A stretch of 64,000 nucleotides of DNA from Tritrichomonas musculus (lineage: Eukaryota; Parabasalia; Tritrichomonadida; Tritrichomonadidae): positions 496,001-560,000 of the forward strand of contig JAPFFF010000008.1 in the NCBI GenBank assembly GCA_039105265.1, in the 5' to 3' direction. The position numbers and the translations under genes are program-made. How positions within the stretch are numbered: the first letter of the stretch is position 1; every line of letters starts with the position of its first letter. Of the stretch, positions 10,721 to 20,797 are shown one piece after another. The notes below the pieces were generated by a model, which made no database searches, had not been told where the DNA came from, and saw only the letters and a list, made by a program, of their open reading frames with translations.

Positions 10721-10903
10721 TTAATTAATTAATTTTTGAATTAATTCAATATCATTTTCTATGCTTTTATCATCATATTCTTCGTAAAATTCTTCATTTT
10801 CTGTTGTACTTTCATTATTTGCTTCTTTTTTTATTTCAACTGAGTTTGTTATTTCATTATTGATGTCTGAATATTCATAGATCTCATAGATGTCAACAAT
10901 CAT
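10721..10903 (-). CDS. Doubtful 60-aa acidic ORF
   Basis: The predicted peptide is Glu/Asn/Ile-rich (IKKEANNESTTENEEFYEEYDDKS) and ends at a TAATTAATTAATT stretch. A further Glu-coding GAA/TTC-rich tract follows at about 10655-10715 in the same strand sense. It could be the tail of an old gene or chance reading of a TTC/GAA-rich tract. It lies head-to-head with the transposase fragment at 10942. I do not recognise it. Confidence 0.2.
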   Translation of the reverse strand: MIVDIYEIYEYSDINNEITNSVEIKKEANNESTTENEEFYEEYDDKSIENDIELIQKLIN

Positions 10904-10941
10904 ATTTTAGTTAATCAACTTTTCAATCAATCGATTTTTCA

Positions 10942-11613
10942 ATGTTAAACATGTCATATCCTCCAGAAATGGGGATTTATGACCTTGGTCAAAAATCACA
11001 ATTTCTATATACTACTACATCTCCTCAGCAATTAGAAAATTTTTTATTTAGAACCATTTTAGGATTCCATTTAGATAATCATAATTTACCAGCTGGTCCA
11101 ATACCACTTGTACCAGATATTATTGTCGGAACTTTTAAGGCTCAATGTCTCCAACAAGCAACTGATTTCAATTGCCTATATACATCTAAGGCAGTTTATA
11201 TACTGGAAGAACTTTTAGCAGAACGAGCTGTCCGGTCTTATGTGCTTGCACAAGAAATTGGATGTCCAATTCTTGCAAAGATGGCTGTTGAAAGATTTTC
11301 TAGCACGCTAATATCTTCACAATGGTTCACAGAATTCTGCACAAGTCATGGATTAAGGCTGTTAAATCCACAATCTCTGGAACAGCTAAGGAAAAAACAT
11401 TGCACTAAAATGGTGCTAGAAAAGTTTTACCATTTCCTTCAGGTGACCGTCCATCAAATCCCTCATCTTTTGTACAACATGGATGAAACTTCATGTTGTA
11501 CAAATAAGAGAGGGAATATTGTGGTCCCTGAAGGAAAATATCCCTTCGTCTCGGAAGAACGTTCCGTTGGACATATTACTATGTGTTGCACTTCTCATCA
11601 ATTTTCATATTAA
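10942..11613 (+). pseudogene. Truncated pogo/Tigger-type DDE transposase
   Basis: The 223-codon frame contains the first half of a DDE_1 (CENP-B/pogo-like) transposase. WFTEFCTSHGLRLLNPQSLE resembles the W..F..RH.L..R.P region ahead of the catalytic core, and LLYNMDETSCC matches the conserved NxDET motif with the first catalytic Asp. EGKYPFVSEERSVGHITMCCT follows, as in Tigger proteins (KTV...KERVTVL.C). Translation ends right there, so the second and third catalytic acids are absent and the protein cannot be an active transposase. The DNA-binding HTH domains expected at the N-terminus are also missing. No terminal inverted repeats are visible around it. A captured host gene is possible but a 3'-truncated remnant is simpler. 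Confidence 0.6.
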
Positions 11614-12293
11614 AAATCATAAAAAATGCATAATTGTCGATAAATTGAAGATTTTATTGAGTAATTTTGGATGAAAACAATATTTTAGTAATATCATATT
11701 AAAAACACAATAACATACTCTATGTTTCATATTGAACTGTTAAAAACAAAACTCATGTATATATTAGCATAATAATATGTAAAACGCCATAAAATTTCTT
11801 TAATCTATCTTTTAATTCCGTTTTTGAGTATGATAAAATTGAATATAAAATGATCGTTCCTATTTTATTTCCAAAAAAAAATATTTAATTTCCAAAAAAA
11901 TAAAACGGTTACTATTTTATTTCCAAAAAATTCTAATCTATTTCCGAAACAGCTGTAAATAAATAAAAAAAAAAAAAAAAATTGAACGTTAGCCATTTAA
12001 TAGTTTATACATAGATGCTTTTATATTATTATGAATATTACAATATATAAGTTTCATCCAAAAAAATTCTGCCAATTTTGAGAAAAATTGCTTTAAATAT
12101 TGTCAATCTTCAAAATTTCAAATCCAATTTTTTCAACTAGTATCAAAAATAAAAGTACTTAATTAGCTTTAAATGATTTGGTAGGATACAGCTAATTATT
12201 TTATGTTTCCATTTTTTTGAAAATGCAGTTTTCAAAAAAATCAATAATATCAAATTTTCCATTATTTGAAAGTTTATAATATTTTTTAATTAA
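11614..12293. other. AT-rich spacer with degenerate tandem repeats
   Basis: Three imperfect copies of a CTATTTTATTTCCAAAAAA unit lie at about 11850-11945. No coding signal is seen. The 3' part leads directly into the start-less cysteine-rich gene. Confidence 0.45.
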
Positions 12294-13892
12294 AATAGAA
12301 ATTATAATATCTCAATAAATAATAATATCTCAATAAATAATAATATTAAAGAAGATGAAATCAAAAATGAATGCAAAGATACAAATTGCAAACAATGCAT
12401 AGGAAGTTCAGAAAGATGTCTTGAATGTGCAGAAGGATATGGTCTTAGTAATGGTAAATGCAGTAAATGTGATGAAGGATATGCACCTGGAGAGGGCTTT
12501 TTCCCATGCCTATCTTCATGCAATGGACAGCATGGATGCAAAGAATGCAAAGGAATATCATCTACTGACTTTTATTGTACATCATGTTTAGATGGATACG
12601 AATTCCAATCATATGATAGAGATGATGAAGTTGAAGGAAAATGTGTTAAAAAGATTGATACAACTCCAATTGACTGCAGTTCTAATATCGTAGGATGCTT
12701 GGAATGTTATAAAGACACACCAAACGTTTGCAGTAAGTGCGATTCAGCAAATCATTTCAAACAATCAACTCTTAATTCAAATATTTGCTCTTGTGAAGAA
12801 AATTATGATTTTATAAATAATCAATGTGTTGAACCTCCAAAGCCAGTTACTCTTGAACCTTTAAATACAAAAGATTATCCAAATGATCCAGAAGCTTATA
12901 ATGATAAAGATGGTGCTATTACGTTAAATCCAAGTAAAATACCAAAACCAGAAGAAGGATTTACATATAAAGTGCAAATTCCAAATAATGCTAAGAATGT
13001 TTCAATTGAAAGTTCTGGCCCACCAGTCTTATTGAATGTACCTGTAACTACTTCTGGTCCTTTTTCAATCAAAACAAATTCTCCAGTTATTGTTAATTGT
13101 GAAAACAATGCTAACATTCAAGTTCCTCAAGATTCTTCCCAAATCGAAATTAGAGGAAAAGGAAAAATATCAATCAATGATGAAAATAAAAAAGCTATCA
13201 CTATCAGAAAAGTCATCATAGATCCAGAAGAATCATTAATAACAGAATTTAGCTCAGAGAGTGACTTGACACTGAAGGTATTAGATATCTTTGGTGATAG
13301 ATCATTATCTGGTGAAGGAACTAAATCTCTTTCATGTGAATTAGCAAAAGTAGAAGGAGGAGCATCATTTAAGCCAAAGAATATGACAATCGATACTATT
13401 AAAGTTGGATTAAAGTCTTTATTAGAAATTGACCATGATGATGTTAATATCAAAAATTACTTAGTTGCAAATAATACATCTAATTTAGATATTCCCATAA
13501 TATTTAATTCTCCATTCCCTGACTTAAAAGAAAAGACAATTGCATTATTCGACCAAATGCAGAATAGCCTTATCCTTAAAGATACAGAAATTGAAACAGT
13601 AATTCTTTCTCAATTTAATGGTGAAAAATGCAATGGAGGATCTGGTTTCAATTCTGCTGAATGTAGAGAAGCTGGAACTAATAAATGTAATTTAATTGCA
13701 ATGAAAACCACAAAAGAAAAAGATTCAGACGATGACAAAGGTGGATTATCAGGAGGAGCTATTGCAGGTATCGTTATTGCATGTGTTGTCGTGGTTGCTG
13801 CTATCATCTCTCTTCTTATATACTTCCTTGTTATTAAAAAGAAGAACGCATCAACAACTTCAACACAAGGCGATTCTTCAATTGCCATTTAA
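12294..13892 (+). CDS. Cysteine-rich single-pass surface protein, start not found
   Basis: An uninterrupted frame of 532 codons begins after a stop at 12291, with no ATG before the cysteine-rich part. TTG at 12699 is not credible as the start because coding clearly continues upstream. The first part carries CxxC repeats of the furin/VSP-like type (CKQCIGSSERCLECAEGYG, CSKCDEGYAPGEG, CKECKGISSTDFYC). The middle (from about residue 185) is a Pro/Ser/Thr-rich beta-type ectodomain. The end is GGAIAGIVIACVVVVAAIISLLIYFLV, a membrane helix, followed by KKKNAS and a short cytosolic tail, typical of trichomonad type I surface proteins. The missing signal peptide means the 5' end was lost by truncation or sits in an unseen exon. 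A 21-bp tandem repeat (AATAATATCTCAATAAATAA) at 12303-12345 marks the probable break. A 32-A run follows the stop at 13929-13960. Confidence 0.65.
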   Translation, partial: NRNYNISINNNISINNNIKEDEIKNECKDTNCKQCIGSSERCLECAEGYGLSNGKCSKCDEGYAPGEGFFPCLSSCNGQHGCKECKGISSTDFYCTSCLDGYEFQSYDRDDEVEGKCVKKIDTTPIDCSSNIVGCLECYKDTPNVCSKCDSANHFKQSTLNSNICSCEENYDFINNQCVEPPKPVTLEPLNTKDYPNDPEAYNDKDGAITLNPSKIPKPEEGFTYKVQIPNNAKNVSIESSGPPVLLNVPVTTSGPFSIKTNSPVIVNCENNANIQVPQDSSQIEIRGKGKISINDENKKAITIRKVIIDPEESLITEFSSESDLTLKVLDIFGDRSLSGEGTKSLSCELAKVEGGASFKPKNMTIDTIKVGLKSLLEIDHDDVNIKNYLVANNTSNLDIPIIFNSPFPDLKEKTIALFDQMQNSLILKDTEIETVILSQFNGEKCNGGSGFNSAECREAGTNKCNLIAMKTTKEKDSDDDKGGLSGGAIAGIVIACVVVVAAIISLLIYFLVIKKKNASTTSTQGDSSIAI

Positions 13893-13927
13893 ATCGGATA
13901 AAAAAATGTTGCTTTTATTTTTTTTAA

Positions 13928-13962
<35 letters not shown>

Positions 13963-14326
13963 AAGTAAACATCATTTTTCAAAGATATTTAAAAATTAAT
14001 AAACATATTTTTTTCTATAATCATTTGAAAATTAATAATTTTTAGTTGATCGCTTTTTGGGTATTTGCTAATCACTAGGCTTGTCATTCTGATAACGATT
14101 ATAATAAGGTTTGATGTAAATTATTTGGAAGATTTTGATCAAAGGTGAAATGTGGCATAAAAAATAAAAGAATAATAAACGGTTTCCATCTCAATTTTAA
14201 AATTTGTAATATTTGATATGGATACATTTAATATCATTTAAATACCAATTCCAATTAAGGGCGACAAATTAAAATAGTTATTTGTGTGAAATATTTGACT
14301 GAGCATATCAGAAAAATTGAGAGAAC

Positions 14327-14782
14327 TAGGCTTGTTAAGTCTCGATTTTCGATATCGATAATTGATCCCTTTTTCTGATATCAAAATCAAATCAAAAATT
14401 TATTCTCTGATATCAATAATGAATAAAAATAAAAGATCGATTATCAATATTGAAAATTTGTTAACGTATTAAAATTTTGTAAACTTTTTTAACTGATTAC
14501 TTCACATATCCGTTATAAAATTTAATAAAAGCTTATTTTTTTACATAATAAGTTAGAATATATATATTTTATGCCATTAAAATACTATTTTTAATGTTTT
14601 TTTCAGGTATTAATTTCGATTAATCAAGATTCGATATCAAAAGCATATTTTTTTTGTATCACATTTCATACTTGATAATCGAATTCTTCAATTAAAAGTT
14701 CCAATCGATAGCATTTTATTATCGATTATCTGAGTTAAAAAAAGTGCCAAAGCTGATAATTGATATCAGAATAACAAGCCTA
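14327..14782. mobile_element. hAT-like MITE with 8-bp target duplication
   Basis: The 456-bp element begins TAGGCTTGTTAAGTCTCGAT and ends ATCAGAATAACAAGCCTA, so its ends are inverted repeats (TAGGCTTGTTA). It is flanked on both sides by GAGAGAAC (14319-14326 and 14783-14790), the 8-bp duplication diagnostic of hAT transposition. The inside is full of short palindromic blocks built on ATCGAT/GATATC and encodes nothing. A second family member with its own 8-bp duplication is at 41620-42098. A lone related end (TAGGCTTGTCATTCTGATAA) sits at about 14077-14096, probably a remnant of another copy. Confidence 0.85.
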
Positions 14783-14970
14783 GAGAGAACTTGCAACTTG
14801 AATGGCACAGAAAGGTTGTAATTGTGATTAAAAAATCGAAGTAATTACTTCTTAAATAAAAAATGAAATAAGGTAATTTATATGACATTATATGAATTTT
14901 TTTTAAAGTCAAAATAAAGCTAAAATTTTTATATTTATTTGAAACCAAATTTATTAAAATAAAAATTTAA

Positions 14971-15210
14971 GGTACAAATCCAGTACGTTATTTTTCGAAT
15001 AGGAGAACGTTTATTATTTGAATAGTTGCATGTCTCTGAAAAAGTTTAAATTGACTAGGTTTGTTTTTGACACTTATTTTACAATTTAAATAAACATCAT
15101 GACATGCTATATGAAATGTATGAAAATAATCATTTTTTATTTAACATGTCATTTTATTCTTAGAGAATGTCAAAAAAAATTGCGGTTACTAAACGTACTG
15201 GATTTGTACC
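14971..15210. mobile_element. 240-bp MITE flanked by TTAA
   Basis: Perfect 19-bp inverted ends, GGTACAAATCCAGTACGTT and its reverse complement, enclose 240 bp. TTAA lies immediately outside both ends (14967-14970, 15211-15214). TTAA target sites are typical of piggyBac-type elements, although TTAA is palindromic and could belong to the repeat itself. A related degraded end (AACGTACTAAATTTGTACCTTAA) occurs alone at about 20553-20575. The element lies 38 bp beyond the stop codon of the BACK-discoidin gene. Confidence 0.75.
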
Positions 15211-15251
15211 TTAAAAATTCTCAAAAATTAGGAGATTGATGCAAATATATT

Positions 15252-16613
15252 TTATGAGTCTTTGAGTATTTCCCCAAAATACTCAAGACCTGAAAAAGTA
15301 AAGTAATCGCGTTCATCAGAATTTTTCCCTGTTTGTCTAATTCGAAGATATCTGTAATATTCGCCTTGTTTATTATTATTAATATTAAATGTGTAACATG
15401 CATTCCTTCCATGAATAGTGCCATCGTTTTCCTTTTGGTCCAAAATTTTCCAGTCTGATTCTTCATCCGTGTTTGAGCCTTCAATGACCCAGCTTCTCGG
15501 ATGATGACCATCATAGTCATTTCTCGATTTGATCGTGTAACAAGTTGGACAAATTTTCCTTCTAATGAAATCGTATTTGACCCATACATTGCTCACATTA
15601 TCTGATGCAAATCTGTTTTCATTATTATGAAGGTCAACAGCATTTTTAACTTCAAAACCTAATCGCTCAGAATTTGTTGTGACTTTCACTGTTCCTTTGT
15701 CTGAAACGTTTCCACAACACTTCTTCGTTAAATAGTCGATGATTCCATTCAAACTGTGAGAAGTGTTTCCATCGTATTCAATGATTTTTGTCTTGGATTT
15801 ATAACGGCTGTTAATAGAATTATTCTTGTTTATGTGAATGCATGGGCGAAGTTTTAACCAAAGACCAACTGTCATATCGTTTACATTGAAATTATCAAGA
15901 AATTGAGACAGTTTTTCTTCACTCAAATTTTCAAAATAAATCTGCTCTAAAAATGAGATGAGATCGTTTTCTTCTTCTTCTTTTTTGTCTTCTTTGTGAA
16001 TGTCAAAAAATTGAATAATGAAATCAAAAAGTGAGTCTTCGCTTTCAATTCTCAATTCCTCGTTACAAATTATGGAATAAAGAACTCCTTTTGAAAGCTG
16101 GAATAATTTTTCTTTATCAATTAAGTAAAATTGTTTTGATATAAATTCAATAATACTTGAATAATTAAAAAAATTGGATTTCTCTGTAATTTTGTCTAGA
16201 ATTGTCAATTTATTTATTTGTTGATCAAGATTGTCTTCTTTAATTTCGTTGTCAAATTGATCTTTGATCTTGATAAATAATTCTTCATTTTCAAGAAGAA
16301 TTGATATGATTTGGAGTTCAAAAATTTCTTCTTCATTTACATCAATCGATTCACCCATTGAGAGTAATTTAATTTTGGAAAGCGCTTTTCGTGAAATTGT
16401 CAAATCTTTCATTTCATCGGAAAAATTTATTGATTGGATTGTTTGATCTGTTTTATGTAATTTACAAACTTTTGGTGAAAGGAATTCTGCAAAAATTCTT
16501 GGAATTGTAATGCTTTCTTTCGAAAAAATAAATGAAAATTCTTCATTATCCGATTGATTCACAATAACATTTTTTAATCCCGATGATGACAATATCAATG
16601 TTTTTGAACTCAT
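15252..16613 (-). CDS. BACK-type protein with C-terminal discoidin (F5/8 C-like) domain
   Basis: A complete 453-aa protein of a large trichomonad family. The N-terminal ~100 residues resemble a divergent BTB-like segment (FSFIFSKESITIPRIFAEFLSPKV). Helices at about 110-250 fit a BACK region (LIDKEKLFQLSKGVLYSIICNEELRIESEDSLFDFIIQFF). Residues 290-450 look like a discoidin/F5-8-type-C fold: FASDNVSNVWVKYDF, YTIKSRNDYDGHHPRSWVIEGS, YRYLRIRQTGKNSDERDYFTFSGLEYFG. BTB/BACK proteins often serve as adaptors of cullin-3 ligases, and the discoidin fold binds glycans or lipids in secreted proteins. With no signal peptide here, an intracellular adaptor is likelier. Specific function is unknown. Confidence 0.85.
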   Translation of the reverse strand: MSSKTLILSSSGLKNVIVNQSDNEEFSFIFSKESITIPRIFAEFLSPKVCKLHKTDQTIQSINFSDEMKDLTISRKALSKIKLLSMGESIDVNEEEIFELQIISILLENEELFIKIKDQFDNEIKEDNLDQQINKLTILDKITEKSNFFNYSSIIEFISKQFYLIDKEKLFQLSKGVLYSIICNEELRIESEDSLFDFIIQFFDIHKEDKKEEEENDLISFLEQIYFENLSEEKLSQFLDNFNVNDMTVGLWLKLRPCIHINKNNSINSRYKSKTKIIEYDGNTSHSLNGIIDYLTKKCCGNVSDKGTVKVTTNSERLGFEVKNAVDLHNNENRFASDNVSNVWVKYDFIRRKICPTCYTIKSRNDYDGHHPRSWVIEGSNTDEESDWKILDQKENDGTIHGRNACYTFNINNNKQGEYYRYLRIRQTGKNSDERDYFTFSGLEYFGEILKDS

Positions 16614-17557
16614 CGTAAAATTAATATGGCAAAAACCTGTTTATCGTAATATTTATATAAAAATAATAAAAAACTAGATATTAGCTATTCCCCTCTCTTA
16701 CCAAATACTTGAAGTAATATATTTTGATATATATTTTTATAACTGTTTCAGTAATTAAAAATATAAAAGTAAATTATTTAATCAATTGTATTTAAAGATA
16801 TATTTGCAAGAAAATTTTATAATTTTTTAATTTTCATAGATCTCATAGAATTATAAAATGTAAACATTTCAAAAAACAAATAAATGTTAGATTGATATAT
16901 GATCATTCGACCTTCGTTCAATCTCAATTGCATTCATATTTTCAACTAGGAATATTTTCAGAAAATATTTCATCATTTTTGACCAAAGAAATTATAAATT
17001 CATCTTCTCATAATCAATTAATTTAATGATAAATTTAAGCTTAATCTTATTTATAAATAATTCAATTTGGACTGTAATTATATAGTCCAAAGAATTTGTG
17101 ACATTCAAATACAGAACAATTTGTCAAGCCACCATGTATCAAAAAGACGTTACCAATGCAATTGGCTTTATGAAATTGCAGAACACGCCAAAAATATCCA
17201 ATCTGGATGATATATGAGTCTATCACATGTAAGGCATTATATTAAAAATACAAATTAAAGATTCAGTCCTGTCATATTTTCACCAATCTCCACAATCTCA
17301 CAAAGGATTCACAAATCAGCGACCTCTCCTCCAAAATCAGAAAACTTCACATAGATTTCAATATAACAAAATTCATTATTACTGATCAATCAGAACAACT
17401 AAAGAAAAAAAGCGCTACCAAAATTGATGGAAATACCTCGTAGATGAATTCATGCTCAGCACATGAGAAGGAAGCAAGTCTAGGTGATCAAAAATTCTCT
17501 CTGAGAAAATAGGAATTAAGAGGTTCCATTGCTATTATTATTTAATAAATGAAATCT
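16614..17557. other. Intergenic tract with decayed coding-like sequence
   Basis: From about 17090 to 17520 base composition is less AT-extreme, and short open stretches occur in different frames (for example NWLYEIAEHAKN and IRKLHIDFNITKFIITDQSEQLKKKSATKI). No frame is open throughout. It looks like an old gene or transposon remnant that I cannot assign. The hAT-like element at 17566 is inserted at its right edge. Confidence 0.35.
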
Positions 17558-17565
17558 TAAAAAAA

Positions 17566-18377
17566 CAGGCTTGCTAAAAGGGCACCGGCAGGAGCAAGTG
17601 GCCCGAGGTGACCTTCGGGTAGGGGCCAAGTGGGGCACATGGTGGCCCGGGCACGGGCTGGCCCGTCCAAACCGTTTTGCCCGCCCGGGCTCGTGCCCTT
17701 TATACCATTGCCCGGGCAAATGCTCGGGCAAAAAACTTATGAAAAAGTTTATAAAAAAAATAATACATTTTTTAGAATCTTTCTAATTTTATTCAATATT
17801 CTTTATTTAATATATCCTATGACTAAATGATAATAAGTGATTAATTAATGTTGTATATTCGTTATTCATTTCAGAGTTTTGATGCATTACTTATGTTGAC
17901 ACTAATATTTCTAAGATCTCATAGAAAAAGTGAAATTAATGAAAATGTTATAATATCTTCATTAATATCTAATATTTTTGAAATATATTTATCAATATTA
18001 TAATTTTTTTGAAGTTTCATTTATATTGAAAAAAAACTTTTGTCTATTTGATCTAAGTAATGATAATCATTATATTACAACAGATTCATCATTTTTTAAG
18101 AAAAATTCAAGAACTGAATGATTTGCATTGAAAATTATTTATATCATATCATTTTTTATTTAAACGAATTCTCTTATATAAAAAATAAAATGCTGAAATA
18201 AATAGGAGAAAGAAAATTACAAGGGCATAAACTTTTTTTTGCCCGCGGGCATTAAAATTGAGAGGAAGCAAAATTCGCACGAGCCACATGTTTGGCCCGT
18301 AAATTGCTCAAGGGCCAAAAGTGCCATTTGTCACTTTTTTGCCCGAGCCTGCCCGGGCCGCCCTTTTAGCAAGCCTG
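17566..18377. mobile_element. Non-autonomous hAT element with GC-rich ends
   Basis: The 812-bp element has perfect 18-bp terminal inverted repeats, CAGGCTTGCTAAAAGGGC, and is flanked by a perfect 8-bp duplication TAAAAAAA (17558-17565 and 18378-18385), the hAT signature. Both subterminal zones (about 17580-17735 and 18235-18370) are strikingly G+C-rich against an AT-rich background. They are made of repeated GGCCCG/GCCCGGGC blocks in both orientations, as expected for subterminal transposase-binding sites. The central ~500 bp is ordinary AT-rich DNA and codes for nothing. Short open frames across the GC-rich zones are artefacts. Confidence 0.9.
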
Positions 18378-18680
18378 TAAAAAAATCTTTTTTTTTTTTT
18401 TGAATTGAATTAAAATGCATAAAATTCTTTCCGAGAACCCTCTTCCTTTTTCTCCTATTAAACAATTAATATATATATCAAATTTAATTTTTCTGTCATC
18501 TTCAGAATACAAAATTATGTCATCCCCAAATTCATTATTTTCACTATCAATCTTCAATTCTATTCTATTGTTTTAAAATTTTGTGTTGTCTTTTATAAAA
18601 CATAAAATATATAATTTTTTTTTTATAACAAAAATCAAATTGATTTTTTCATTAATGAAGTTTTTATTAAAACTCATTGA

Positions 18681-19067
18681 TACAATTCAATTTTGAATAA
18701 TTATTTAAGAAAAACCGTTTTACTCTTTTCAAAGGATGCTTCACAATTTTTAATGGGAAGACGAAAGCTTTCTGATAAGAGTAATGATAAAATTGCAAGG
18801 TTGGCATACATTATTTCAAATGATCAAAATGAATTTGATATCCTTGACGAAAAAGGAAAAGAAATTCAGAAATATAAAAATATCAAAATCCCTAAAAATA
18901 TAAAAGGAACAAATCAAATTGAATATATCATCAGAAAAGTTAAAGAAACTATTAATCCAGACGAATCCACAAATTTAGATTTAAATGTTCTCGATTTTTC
19001 AATTTTAACTGAAGAAAAAGATGAAATTGGAAATAATTCAAATGAACTGATAAGTTTTATATATTGA
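18681..19067 (+). pseudogene. Hypothetical gene fragment without start codon
   Basis: The frame is open from 18681 and reads as a plausible hydrophilic protein of about 128 residues (LLFSKDASQFLMGRRKLSDKSNDKIARLAYIIS, then charged helices), with TTG as the only candidate start. An internal ATG (in LMGRRK) would give a shorter product of about 105 aa. A divergent 63-codon frame at 18557-18366 begins with ATG and runs into the hAT element. The two may be remnants of adjacent genes. I do not recognise either. Confidence 0.3.
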
Positions 19068-19756
19068 TTATATTTGCTTATTCTATAATTTAATATTCTA
19101 TTTTAGTTCAATATTGGGTTATATTTGTAATATTTTTTTTTTCAATATCTATTTATCAAAAAATTTTTTAATGCTTCATTCATGCTTATGAATATATTTC
19201 TCTATCAGCTGCTTCTTGCATGTAATAATATCTATATATATTTAAATAAAATAAAACATCAATATTTTTGCAAAGATATGAATACACAAAAGTATAATAT
19301 TGAGGATTATTTGTTATATGTTCATATATTTATATATACATAAAATATTTTTTTAATATTCCAAATCTAATTATTTCATAAGAATGTAAAAATTGTTGTA
19401 ATTCATTCTATGTACCATTACAAAAATGTTTTCTGTGTTTTGTTTCTTTTTTAAAAAACCAATTAACATTTTTGTGTCATATTATCTTCATGCCATTTTT
19501 TTAATTTATTCACAAAATTTCAATTGCCCAACACAAATCAATTCAAAAATTTAAAAAAACAACAAAATAAGTGAAACTCCATTATTTTCTACCATTTATT
19601 TAGAGTTTTCTGAATTCATATTAAAATCCAAATAAAGATGAACCAATTATCTATCTATTTAGTTGTTGATTATTTTTATTATGGATTATAATATTGAATT
19701 AATGGTAATTGTGTAATTCAACGAAATTTTCAATAAGAATAATTATTTAATTTTAG
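19068..19756. other. AT-rich spacer
   Basis: No coding signal, inverted repeat or tandem repeat of note is visible before the dispersed repeat copy at 19757. Confidence 0.4.
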
Positions 19757-20216
19757 TTTAAGCTCTAGCACTTAGGTAAAAAAATTGTGGTTGAACTAAT
19801 TTGAAAACTTTCAATTTTTGAACTAATTTGAAAAAACATTCAATTTTCTGACATATTTTTTTTATGTCAGAACAGATATTTCAAAAGCATCAATTAAATA
19901 CCTGTTAAAAATGTTTTATTTTTATGCAATTTAAATGCTTGTTGTATATTTTATAAGTTATACCATAACTTTGAAATGCTTTTGTAGTTTTATTATGTAA
20001 TTTGTTATTCGATTATCAGCTTGAAAACTTGATATTGATTTCTTCAGAAAAACAATTATTTAATAAGAATTTATTAATTAGTTATCAAATAAGGTGCATA
20101 TATATAATATTGGGCAAATAACAGGTCTTTAAAAGTAAATTGTTATATATATTCAAAAATATCCTGAACGATAAAAATTTACCAATTAAGCATGCAATTT
20201 AAATTGCATTATAATG
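19757..20216 (+). repeat. Dispersed repeat, copy 1 of a ~450-bp family
   Basis: The sequence from GTAAAAAAATTGTGGTTGAA to ACCAATTAAGCATGCAATTT recurs in the same orientation at 24146-24564 with about 90% identity and a few indels. It is non-coding and shows no inverted ends, so it is either a MITE fragment of unknown class or a 3'-flanking duplication. Confidence 0.7.
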
Positions 20217-20704
20217 TTTAAAATAATAATATTAAAAAAAATAAAAAAATATTGTTTTTTGAATTAAGATAGCCAGATTTGGATTCAATTTTTTTAAAAA
20301 AAATAATTTATTTTTATCTTAAATTCCTCTCAAAAAATATGTCTTTTTTATATCATATTTATCATTAATACTATCATTAAAAAAATATATTTTGAAAGGA
20401 AAATGATCTGTCGAGTGGATAGAAGTTTCCATACCTTATATTTTATAAAAAAAAAAAAAAAAGTTCAGAATTTCACATCTGACACGCATTCAAAATAAAA
20501 CCTTTTCAATAGGGCAAGGGGTCTCAAATATATAACGTGCTTTCTCTCAATTTATAACGTACTAAATTTGTACCTTAAATTATAACAGCTTTAATAGAAA
20601 AAGTCAATAAAAATCCTTTGTGTTCAAACCCTTTTTGAGAGGTTGGACCACCCTTTCTCTTGAGTCAAAACGGTTTACAAAATAATAATAATCTAAACAA
20701 GAAT

Positions 20705-20705
<1 letters not shown>

Positions 20706-20758
<53 letters not shown>
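20706..20758. repeat. Poly(A) tract of about 53 bases
   Basis: A pure A run lies 40 bp beyond the stop codon of the minus-strand RCC1-kinase gene, so it is poly(T) on that gene's strand. Similar long runs recur at 13929-13960, 50591-50619 and 51789-51816. Confidence 0.8.
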
Positions 20759-20765
<7 letters not shown>

Positions 20766-20797
20766 TAATAATCTTCTATTATTTATGATCAAAAAAT

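Noticed and set aside
12302-12550. 82-codon His/Pro/Leu-rich minus-strand ORF
   Set aside because: Antisense of the cysteine-rich surface-protein gene.
17516-17830. Three overlapping Pro/Arg/Gly-rich ORFs on both strands
   Set aside because: Read through the GC-rich subterminal repeats of the hAT element; composition artefacts.
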